Source of the DNA: Serilophus lunatus | Lineage: Eukaryota > Chordata > Aves > Passeriformes > Eurylaimidae | Direction of reading: 5' to 3' | Assembly: GCA_013399895.1 (NCBI GenBank) | Contig: VXBA01004194.1 | Location: forward strand, 7,861 to 71,860 | Length of the DNA: 64,000 nucleotides | Part shown: positions 25,701-37,700 of the stretch, piece by piece | Layout of the letters: each line of letters begins with the position of its first letter | How positions within the stretch are numbered: position 1 is the first letter of the stretch | Translations under genes and position numbers: made by a program | Notes under the pieces: generated by a model | Told to the model about the DNA's origin: nothing | Database searches by the model: none | Seen by the model: only the letters and a program-made list of their open reading frames with translations

Positions 25701-28700
25701 TATAGAACTGCATAGTCATAACATGATTAATGCTGTAACTGATCATACGTTGCACACAGGATAACAGGCACGGTACACAAAGCAAAATTAACAAAAAGCA
25801 CCTGCTACAAAAATTCCTAAAACTAAAAGGTGCTTAACCCATGGCCCAAAGCCTAATTCTTTTAACCAAGAAAACCACCCCCACAGATCCTGTCCATCAT
25901 CTTCTTTCAACTGCTTAGGCCTATGAGTTTCTGAATGCTTGAGTGAATGGATTCAGAATGATCACTAAGATTCAGACAACAAAAATCCTGACATCCATGT
26001 CCCTGTGACAAAAGCAAAAAATCTATAGCATCTCTATTTTGCCTACTGCATCTACATTTGTCAACAATCCTGTTAGAGCTACGATAGTAGCATTAGTTTC
26101 TTTTGCAAGCCAGCAAGCAAGCTTATCTAAAGTATTAAAAGGTTTTGCAGTTCAAACTGGGCAAGAGATGCTTGCAAAAACTCTCTCTGCTGGATTCCAA
26201 AATTCTGCATTAGAGTTACATTTTTGTTCAAAATCATGTGTTGATCATCAGACTGCAATGCATTTACTTAAGAATCTTTCTGGGTGTAAAAGGGTTAGTT
26301 GGCCAAATGTACGTGGTCCTCCTCCTGCTCACTCAGGGATACCCACCCAGACTCTTTGCCTGCAGATCAGAAACAGGCCATTCATCAGGCCTTTTAGTTC
26401 CTTCCCTGGCTGTATTAGAGTGGTAAGTGTGCAATGGCACCATGCAGAAGCATTAGATAAATTCCCATGGGAGAAATATTAACTCCAGGTTTGTTTTTCA
26501 AAAATGCCTGTTGAATAACTAATGTGAAAACAAAAAAGGAGTCTGCAGAGTTCCTAATATGGAAATGCATTCACCTCCCACAGCTCAAGACTCTTATCAT
26601 ACCACCCAGCACATTTTCTGTGCCACTTTTCCTGCAAAATGCCTGATTTAGAACATGGAGATTACACAGTGTCATTGTACCGAGTGTCCCAAAGTGAATC
26701 GTTGAATGGAATACCTACTAGGCAAGTACAGAAAGAATCTGTGGCTGTGGAGAAAGACACGATGTATCTGAATGTGTTACATTAGCTAGGCTAAGCCAGA
26801 GATTGTCTTGTCTTTTTTACACCTCCTCAGATTCCAAGGGAGGTTCCATTGTGTGGATGATGAGGAGGAGGAAACGTAAGTTGCACACACCTGGAGGGAA
26901 CCCATCATGCTTCCAAACATGATGGCGATACAAGCGTATCTTCTTCCCTATGTTATTAACTCCATGGGTCCCATCCTGTTGTTGGATCTTTCACTAACAC
27001 TAGAGGCTTGTGAGGGCCTAGCACCCCGGATGTAGGCTGGCTTTCCATCCTCTTCTGTCCTGTTTCATCACAGTTTAAAAAATTAAGAAGATGTAATGCT
27101 TTCCAGAGTTTGTCTTGTGGGCTGAGGAGATTCTCCACCATCTTTTTGTTTTTGGAGCATTTCTCTCAGAGTTCAACAATGACCTGTCCTGTTGGAGAGT
27201 GAAGTATGCCTGTGGTGTATGACAAACCTCATTCACTGAGATAATTGTGCACCTTTGCTGAGCAGTAAACTGAAGTATTATCAGTTTTAATACTTTGGGG
27301 GACTCCCAGGATAGCAAAACAAGTGAGCCAGTGTTTACAAACATCCTGTGCCCTTTCACCTGTATGAGCTGTAGCAACTAGAAATCTAGAGGGAGTGTCA
27401 ACTGTGACACAAACATATTTTTGACAGCCAAATTCAGATAAGTGTGTGACATCAGATTGCCATTATTCGTCGGCTTTTAATCCATGGGGATTTGGCCCTT
27501 CCTGTGATGGAAGCGGTGCAAAATGTTGGGAGTCAAGGCAGGACATAACAATGTCTCCTGCCTGATTGATGGTTAAGTGAAATTGTCTTTTTAAGACTCT
27601 AGCATCTTGGTGAAGAAAGGCGTGTGATAATTATGTTTGATTAAAAATGTTTGGGGCCACAGCCGGCATAACTGCTGCATCTGCTTCCTGATTTCCTTCA
27701 GCAGTTGGTCCTGGGAGATCAGTGTGGGAGCGGATATGCAAAATCTAATAAGGGGAGCACCTATGATTTTAAAGAAACCATAGAGTTCATAATTCTGCAA
27801 ATAAAAAAGGGTTAATAACTTCCTTAAGGAAAGAGGCTTCTAATTGTGAGATGATTCCAGCAGCGTAGCTGGAGTCTGTCACTATGTTCAAAGATTCACC
27901 GCAAAAAAAGTTCAAAAGCAAGATGAATAGCAGTTAATTCTAACACTTGTACAGAGCTGCAATCAATCAGTGTTTGTTGTTTCCACTGTCTTGCTTTGGG
28001 ATCTTGCCAAGTAACTGCCGCTTTTCCTGAGCAGCCAAATGTGTCTTTAGAGACTGTGAGGCCATCTACAGGCTACATCTGATAGCGACGTGATGCAATC
28101 AAAGGTAAATTAACAATTTCTGCCCATAAATGATGTTTTGGAAAATGAATAGAAAGTTGCCCTGCAAATCCAGCAAGAGCTGTTTGGAAGAGGGCATCCT
28201 CTGCCGTTAGTCAGTTTAAATTGTCCATGGTTGCAGGGATATAAATTGTATGTAAGTCACAGTCATACATGGTTTGTAATCGCTCCCTCCCTTTAATAAT
28301 CAGTTTAGAATACATTTCATTAACATTCCGTATAGTTTTTGGTGGTGTATGTGGCAAAAACAGTCACTCAAGTGCCCTTAAATTGTCTTGTAAAGATTCA
28401 TCCCACTGAAACAAAACAGCAAAAGGCTGAAACTTGCTGCCAACTATAGCTAACTGAATTGGCAGTTCAGAGTTTTGTCACCAGCCTTGCTTTTGTTCTA
28501 TAGCATCAGAACTTTTCTGTAATGCAGATTTAGCACCCTCTGTCAAGGTCCTTTTGGAAGTTAGGGCAGGTTCGCCCTTAAGGAGTTCAAATAATGGATG
28601 CAGTTCTTCTGTAGAAATACCTAAAATAGTACGAAGCCAGTTAATTGCCCTCAGCAATCACTGTGTATCATTCAGAGTAATTTTATCTAATACTTTGACT

Positions 28701-31700
28701 TTCAGTGGTTGAGGCCTTATTTCTTATTCTGTATTTTGCCAGCCAACATCATTCCATGGTCCTGTTTGTTTGGGTTTTTTTTTAGTCAGTGATATTTGAA
28801 GGCCTACTTTCTGGATAGCACTGGTTAAGTCTCTCATCAAGTCTGGCAGATCCTATTTTTGCTCTGTGGCAACCAGAATATCATCCACATAATGATAAAT
28901 GACAGCATTTGAATGCAATTGTTGAACAGGTTGGATTGCTGCTGCAACAACAACAACTTGACAGATTGTAGGACTGTTTCTCATACCTTGTGGAAACACA
29001 GTCCAGTGTTATGTTTCCATTGTTGCAGCATAATTAAATGAGGGTACTGAAAAAGCAAACTTGAGAGCATCATGTGGATGTAGACGAATAGTAAAAAACC
29101 ATCTTTTAAGTCAATAACCGTAACAGTCCAATTAGCTGATAGCATTGCAGGAGAGGAAAGCCCAGCTGCAGTGCTCCCATGGGTTCAATAACCACATTCA
29201 CAACACGGAGATCATGGAGCATGCACCACTTGCTGCTTTTTTTCAGGATACAAAAAACAGGAGTGGTCCAGGGGCTCAATATGTCCTGCCTGTAATTGTT
29301 CTTTAACTAAAATTTGGAAACTGTTCGAGCTGTTTCTTTTTCAGCGGCCATTGATCTACCCATACTAGGTCCTGCAATGTCCATGTTAATTTGCACACAC
29401 TGATTGTACAAGCTTGTGGAATGGCTCTTAGCCAATATGTTGGCTAACATAACAGTTCCAAATTGTTTTAACGTATCCCATCCCCACAATGCATATGGAA
29501 TAGAAGCAACAGGTGGAGCAACATAAGCAATTTGGCCCTCTGGTCTCACAACTTTACGTAACTGAGCACTTTGTTTTGGTTTTTACATGCCACCAACCCA
29601 CACAATTGCAGTCGTGGGAGACACAGTAGCCCACTCTGAGGGCCATTCTGAGCTCTGTGTTATGGATACATTGACTTCTGTGTCTACCAACCCTTGAAAT
29701 GTATATCCATCAATGCTACAAATCATCATGCAGTGTGAAGCATTTTGGTCCAAAAGAAAGATATGAGTGTTCCAAACCCTCCCTGTGCAGTTGCTCAGGG
29801 ATAGGCATTGTGGAAAGGAATGACCTTGTGGAATGCAATAAGGAGGCACTGGGTTCCATGCCCTGATTTTAATTTCTTCAGTAAAATCTGATTCAATTAT
29901 TCAAGGTAACACAAATAGACCCATTTTAGTTGCAGATGATCTGGCAATTAATAGTGCGTGAATGCCAGCTTCCAGAGACCCAAACACTCCTGAGTATCAA
30001 GGTTACTTCTGTTGCTAAGGTTACTGATTGGCTGACAGCCAGATACAGCCCTGCCCTCCCTGCTGCCGCTGGTGTGAGGTCATGGACCTTGGCTTACACC
30101 GGTTTGATTGGGCAGGTGCGGGAGCTCACCCCCCTCTTCTCGTTTCCCTCATTTCCCTTTGCTGTTAAATCATGAGCGGCATTCACTCGCCCAGTGCCTC
30201 TCCTTACCACATTTGGGACACAGTCATGGGGGGACCGCTTTGTTTCCTCCCAGAGCTTTGGGACAATCTTTTTTAAAATGATCAGTGGCCCCACATCAGA
30301 AACAACCCTTTTTTCCCTTTTTTTCTCCAGCCATTTGCAACTGCACAGCCAGTGCAATAGCTAAGCATGCAGTTTGATGATTAACAATGCTTATGTTTTG
30401 GCACACTCGGACCATATCTGGAATAGAAGCATGAACATGATTTTGAATGGTTTGAAAAGTCCATTTATGGTCATTGTTAACATTACCGAAAGCTAATTGT
30501 TTCATCAGCAAATCTTGAGTTGTTTCACTTTCAACTTGTTGCTCTAAACCAGCTTGCAAATGATCCAAGAGCCGTGGGAAAGACTCTGTAGGCTCTTGAA
30601 AAACCTTTGCAAAAGATGTATCTTTATCAACATCTGGAACTTTGTGAAATGCCTTTAAAGCCATGTGTGATACTGCCTTATATACTTCCTTAGGGTACAT
30701 CTCTTGTGTGGTAGGGGCAGAATGTGTTTCCTCGCCAATCAACTGCTCAAACCCTATTCCCCTTCGATGAAGGTTGTTATTCATAGAATGTACAACACAT
30801 GCTTCTCTATAGTCAGCCAACCACGCAGTAAATTGTGTCAGTATATCATCTTTAACAAAGATTTCCAATCATTGAGTGTAAAAACACAAGATGAACTAAT
30901 GGCTTCTAGAAAGTTAAGAGTGCGGGATGGAGTTACCCACTGTCTTTAACAAGTTTCTGAAGCTCTTTTATAATGTCTTATGACATAGCCTGAAATGTTG
31001 GAGCTTTATTAGAGCAATAAATAACAGGGCATACTGTTAGAATGTGAAAATCACCTACCTTTAAGGCTTCTTGCTGGCACTTTGCCCATCTATCAGGACA
31101 AGCATTTACAGAGACTGCCCGCTGGGCGTCACTAGGTGGAAACAAATGAAACCCTTGCTGTGCTTCAGCTGGTTCAAGGGCAATCAAATTAATACACTCT
31201 TTTGTTCCAGTTTTCACTGTTGTGTGCAGCAGCAGTGGGGGGAATCAAGGGGAGGCATATCTTTTGCCAGGGTTTTTCAGCGTGGAGGACAGCAGACTCC
31301 TCTGTTGTCTCGCACCCTTTGTCATCATCTAAGAGGTCCAGGGGTACAAATATGACAGTTTCTGTGTTTTTAATGTCTTTTTGAGCTGTCTTTAGGTTAG
31401 CTGTGATCTTCCCCCATGTAGATAAATGCTGGCAAACTGTGACATCACCAGTCTCTACATGATTTAAAAGTGCACGCCCGACTTCTTGCCAAGGTTCAAA
31501 TTGGAAAGCCCCTTCTTTGGGAAAATTTGGCACATGTTGTGAAATCCATTCTAAAACTGTCATGAGTTTGACTCCTGACGTGTCGGTTTTGTCCTCTCAT
31601 GAGTCTTTGTAGGAAATTGAGACATTGTATTTGTTCTAGGGATAGTTTCCCTCCCATGGTTCCATTCTCAATTGCTCATCTTCCTTCTCTGAGGTGCTGG

Positions 31701-34700
31701 GTGGCTGTTGCAAGGAGATCCTTCTCCCAGATCCTTCCCTTGGTTCAGCTGGGCTTCACTACCAGATCAGACATCTCCTCAATGCCGTGATTCATGTCTC
31801 TGGTTCAGGATGCCATTTGTAGCAAATTAAGGCATGGACTCCGGTTGTGGTGCAAGAAGAGACGCTTTATTGCTACACATTGTCTTTTTTATACCTTTAG
31901 AGCAAATTTCTGCACAGTACAGCCATTGTCTTAGTTCAGGGATTTCCAGTCCATTGTTCAGTCAGCTTTGGTACTCTGTCTAAGACATGACGTCTTCTCC
32001 AGCAAGGTCATTGGTCACACACCTGTTTCTGTCTACTGCTGCTTCTTCATCCTTGATACAACAATGTGTCTACTTCTGGAAGGTTGCCTTTAGCTAAACC
32101 ATAGTTAGGAATCACTACAAATCTTACTTATGGATCCCTATATAATTTAATTAAGAATCCCCATACAATTTCAGCCCAAAATTGCTTTCAAATTCTTGTT
32201 TCAGATTACAGCTTTATTTCTGGTTTGTCTTACTGAGTGCTTGTTCTCGTTGCCAAATGTAGTAGTGTACAAAATTAGGTTATGACTCATTTGTCATGTT
32301 CTGATGCTAGCCAATTTCAGAGGCTGGGATGCCACAATGAGCTCTACTGGTGCCAAATGAAATGACTCTCTACAATGCCATGTTATCCAAGAGTACTTCT
32401 GCCAGAAAACAAATGGAAGGAGTTGCTTTTTTTCTGCAGTTAAAACTGTCTGTTCACTGAAGAGGCAGTCAAGCTGGGACTGTGCTGGGACATCTCACTG
32501 AACAAAGAAAAAAAATAAAAGTGACTGGAAAAAAACCCAACCTGAAATAGGACAATCTACATGAAACCTGATTTCAAGTGGTCATAGTTTGTTATTGTAC
32601 CCATTCAAAATGTTGTGTCTTTTTAAAGTTACTGATTAAAAACTTTGTCTTAAATGATTAGACAAAAATGCAATTATTTATAAAAAGATCAAAAGGGAAC
32701 CATTGTGGTCCATAGTTTAAAATACATTCAGAGTTGTGGCATGGATAAAACTTCAAAAAGAAAGAGGGATCAATGGTGGTTGTTTCATAGAAATACACAC
32801 TGGTGCATGTATTTGTGTTGGGATTCAGTCTGACTCCTTGTCACCTTTCACTGTACCTATTCCCATTGAATGTGTCATGGTAGGACCCTACTCCTGAAGA
32901 GCTGGTGCTTAGAATATGTATAGCGATAGAAAGGAATTAATTTTACCATGAAGAAGCACAGTTATTTCTTACATTGTACTTGTTTGTAAGTAACTGCTTT
33001 TATATTAATCTAATTAAAGTTCTCAATACTATTTTTCATATCTGAGTAGAATTGGCAGACTTGTTACCTTGAACAACAAAAGTTCAAGGCAGCAAAACTA
33101 TGAATTAATGCAGACAATATTTTGTGTTAATACTTGCATATATGTTGTTTCTCCATTTGATTGCAGGATGGACGCTTGACATTTTTTCCAGGAAATCAGA
33201 CTGTGGATTTACCTTTCATAAATTTTATGAAAAGACATGGCACTGTCTTTCTCAATGCCTATACCAATTCTCCAATTTGTTGTCCTTCTCGTGCAGGTAA
33301 AACCAAACAAAACATCAGACAAATGCTTGAACATGTCAATTGAAATATGTGGTAACGATGGGAAATATTAATGTTTTAAATTGAGGAGGATTTGTTTTGT
33401 TTTTCAATAAGATCCATTTTGGTTTTTTAGTTTGGGCTGAATTTCTACAGTATTCTCCTATTTCAACTTTTCCTCTTCAGTTTCTTATGCTTCCTCCTTT
33501 ATTTTTTGTACTCCTTTTTTCAGCTTTCTTCAGGATTGATAGAAATTTATCTGCTGGAACTACACTCAGAACTGCTCCCCCCTTCCCAGTTCAAAGTTAA
33601 TAAATATCTTCCCTATTCCCACCAAAAAGTAATAAATAACAGCTGAATAAAGTAGTTGCTGTTACCACTGTCTTCCAGTTACATTTATTCTAAACACTCT
33701 TGGATACATGATATATGTTTCAGTAGCTTCATATGAATACTTCAGGGGTTTTTTTTGCAATTGTTCTGTATTCAATTTCACACTTGCAGAATTTGCTGGG
33801 AAGATGGAAAGAACCTATATTCCTCCATCAAAGGTTACATCTTAAAAATGTAACCCCCTTTCTCTCAAAGCATACACTAGAACAAGCAGCAGGCACAGGC
33901 TCCCAAATATAATACTACCTTTTTAATATTCCATTTATTGATAACCTGGTCCCCATTTCTTTTTCTCAAAATCACATTTTAATTGGGCAGAATTATATGA
34001 AAAGCAGCCAGTCTTTTTCTTGGTTTTTTTGAGTCTTTCAGCCAACTGTTGTTGCTAAGAAAAATAACTTTGTGTTATTTCACTTCTAATAATTAATTAA
34101 TGCTCCCAGCAAGGAAGAGGCTGCATGATGAATTCAACAATTCGTGAGCTATTTGTAGCATTTTGGGTAGCTGTGACCACTGATCAGTTGTCACACGCAG
34201 GGCTCTGAATCAGCAGGACAAGTCTTGTTTAGCCAGTGGCTTGGAGACACCTGCAAGGAACTGCAAAGAGGATTTTGGGAAGGGAGAGGGTTGATGCACT
34301 ATGTTTACAGGATATTTCTGTTGCTTATTTCTGACTTAGCTTCAATTCTAGAACTGTGTAACAATCTGAATTAGAGGTTATATAAGCTTAACTGGGAAAA
34401 TTACTGTTATTTATGGCTTTAAAATATTTTAAAGCCTTTAAGTTCACTATTATCTGCAAAGTTGTGTCGAGAGAAAATTATGCCACACTTTGTCTAAGAG
34501 AATTTCTTTTGAGTGAGAAAATGTGTTTTGACAAAAGGGTTTACAGGAAGGAACAAACTTGCAACCAAGGAAGAAACATTATATGGAAGCACTAACAAAC
34601 ACCAAATCCCATACAATTCAGTGAAAAGTATCTTTAAAAGCATTACACTAGAGTGTTAGGAAACAAAGACATAGTCTACAAAAACACTTAATTTAAAGCA

Positions 34701-37700
34701 ATCAGTAACTCTGCTAGTGCAATACAAGTTTCCTTGGTTTTAAGTTTCTCACAAGAGAAAGAAAATAGTAGAAAAGGAAAAGAGATTAAAAGAGGGAGGA
34801 AAAGAAAGAAAAAGGAGAGAAAAAATACTTACCATGAATCACACTTTGCCAGGTCTTCAGGCAAACAACCAGACTCTGAAACCTACACTGGTCCTCTCCC
34901 TCCACTCACATGGAGTACTCATGCAGCTGTTTAAGTATGGTTTGGCTACTTGGAACCCCCAGGTGGGACATCTGGCCCTCTGACCATTCAGTGTGAAGGG
35001 TGCTGCAGCCAACCAGGAGCTCCAGAGGGTGTGATGTGGGTGGGCTACCAGGCAAGCCTTCAGCCAGTCAAAGGATCCTCAGGCCTGGTACTTCACCCGT
35101 CCTTTCTGTGAACAGCCCCGGACATGTGCCCTGCAGCAGGCCCAGCCATGCACTCAAGTCGAGACATGCAATTTGCAGGCTTTTGGCTTTGCCATACAAA
35201 CACACATACATATCATATTTGCTCTGACCTAAATGATTAATGAAGTAAGATTCAAATCCAGGATCTCACAGACTTCCTTTAAATTAGCATTGGAAAGAGT
35301 GAACAATTCTCGATAAGCTGTAAAGAAATAGGAATTCACTAAAAAAATCTTTCCTTATAGTTCTCCTTCCCTTCATTTAATTTCTTTTTGCATCTTGTTT
35401 AATATTCTCACTTTATTTCTGCAACTGGTAGTGAATTAATTACTAGGATAAAATTGAGAGGATATGTTATTTATGAAAATATTATATTCTAATTCCCTCA
35501 ACAAATATACTTCATTTAAACTCACATTAAAATCTGTCTGTAGTAAGGGGAAATACTACTCTGAAACATGCAAATAGAGGACTGTTTCATTAGGATCTGT
35601 ACTACCATGTCATTTTTTTTCAGGACTCAGTATTTTCTGAACTAAGAAAACCTTGACTTAATGATTGCATAGCACCCAGAAGGATGGGACTATCTTCTGC
35701 AATTCTGGGCATTATTTGAGTAAATTTTGTTATTTATTATGATAATAAGATTTGGAACAGTAATAATTTGTATTCCTTACGCTATTGGATCACAATGTGG
35801 ACTTTTAACCTCTATAATAATGAGAAGATTAATCCCTCCTCAGGTATACAGGTAAGGTATGCTAGTAATTTTTTTTTTTCCCCAGCTATGTGGAGTGGTC
35901 TTTTCACTCATTTGACAGAATCTTGGAATAACTTCAAAGGTCTAGATCCAGATTATGTAACATGGATGGATCTCATGGAGAAGCATGGCTACCATTCACA
36001 GAAGTTTGGGAAACTGGACTATACTTCTGGACATCATTCAGTTAGGTAATCAGATAGACTCTCCTCCTATGAAATGGACAGCAGTGAACAAGTCATGTAA
36101 TGGTCTGTAAAGTGATTTCTCTCTCTGATTGAAATAGTAATAGCTTTAGTTTAAAAGAATTTGTATCAGGTACCTAGCAGGGATCTGTCCTGCAACTTTA
36201 TGCAAGCATATCCCATGGAGTTGCACTTTGGCTTTTACTTGCAGTTGAAAAGTAATACCCAAACTGGTTTTGCCCAACAGGAATGATTATTTTTTTCCAC
36301 TGATATTGCTCCCTTAGTGAAATTCATAAACCATTTTTGCCTTGCCTTGAGACTTCCTAGCTTCCTAGGTTATACTAGCAGTGTAGGAAAAGTAGAACAA
36401 AAACTCATAATAATTAATATTAAATCTATCATCACGAGAGGTTTTGTGGTGTTGTTTCTGAAGGCTGTAAAAGTTCACAGGCTTGTGCTGTCCTGATGAG
36501 TTGACCATGGATGCCTAACAAAGCTGCTCTGTCACTCTCCCTCAGCTGGGTAGGATAGAGAAAATATAATGAAAGACTCAGTGTTGAAAATAAGGATAGA
36601 GAGACATCAGTCAGGCAGACAGGGAAAACAGACTTAACTCAGGAGAATGAATTTAATTAATTGCCAATTAGAATTCTGAGTAAGGCAATAAGAAGACAAA
36701 CCAACTCATGAAACACCTTCATCCCACCTTTCCTTTCTACCCAGGCTCAGCTTCACTCCCAGATTCTCTACCTAATCCCTCAGCAGCATAGGGGGACAGG
36801 AAATGTGCACTGTGTTCATTCATCTCATGTTGTCTTCTGCTACTCCTTCCTTCTTGCGGGGAGGACTCTTGGCAGTTCCACAGGTGCTTGCCAGGAGGCT
36901 ACTCTAGTGCAGGCTTCCCACAGGATCACAGCCACCCTGAGCTATCCTCCTGCTCTCATCTGGGGTCCTCCACAGGCTACAGGTATATGTCTGCTCCATG
37001 GACTGCAGGCGAACAGCAGTCTCACCATGGTCTTCTCCACAAGCTGTAGGGGAATCTGTGCTCCAGCACCTGGAGCACCTCCTCCACTTTCTTCATCTCC
37101 ATATGTTTACTCCCCTCTCCTCTGACTGGTGATGCTGTGCAGGTTTCTCCCTTCCTTCTTAAATGTGTTATCCCATAGGCACTACCAGCATCATTGATGG
37201 GCTCAGCCTTGGCCAGTAGTTGGTCATCATTTAGCTGCCTGACATTGACTCTGTCTGACATGGGGGAAGTTTCTAGCAACTTCTTAGAGAAGCCACTGTT
37301 GTAGGCCTCATGTTACCAAAACCTTGCCATGCAAAGCCAATAGAGCTATACTTCCTATGCTTTAAAGCTTTCTGTGACTAGAAATTAAAAATTTTGAAAC
37401 AAACATTTAGAAAGTAACTGAATGATGTTAAAAAAATCAGCATAATGTGTCTAGATAGTTGGGACAAAAAATCATGTCTTTGTTCTGTGTAGTTTTTATG
37501 AAGATGCTTTATCTCACTTATTAATAATGTCTGTTGTTGAAATAGCAATAAAGAATGGTTTTTTCTTTGATATTAAACAAGTTAAATTTACTTAAAATTT
37601 CCTCACTTCCCTCAGTAAAATTACCTACCAGAAGTTGAAAGGTGACATTAGTATGTTGTATGTACACAGTGCTTTTAAGTACAAAATACTTTATATATAG

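Larger units (their letters stand above)
25373..32119 (-). mobile_element. Decayed ERVK-like (betaretrovirus-type) provirus in ARSK intron 1, antisense to ARSK
   Basis: About 6.75 kb with two LTRs and remnants in the order gag-pro-pol-env on the minus strand. LTR pair: 31818-32119 (5') and 25373-25670 (3'). A primer-binding-site candidate follows the 5' LTR. Recognisable pieces are a myristoylation-type gag start, a capsid homology segment, a CCHC box, a protease, RT with YVDD, an integrase and an env TM segment. Every coding region carries stops and frameshifts, so it cannot make virus. Flanks AATTT (25368-25372) and AATCT (32120-32124) could be a target duplication with one change. LTRs differ at roughly one site in seven by eye, which indicates an old insertion. 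Confidence 0.9.

Noticed and set aside
26039..26482. 147-aa plus-strand ORF
   Set aside because: It is the complement of the provirus env remnant, which gives recognisable TM residues on the minus strand.
28600..28800. Possible independent gene in the T-rich plus-strand stretch near the provirus RT
   Set aside because: It is the antisense of the decayed RT, flanked on both sides by recognisable pol motifs.
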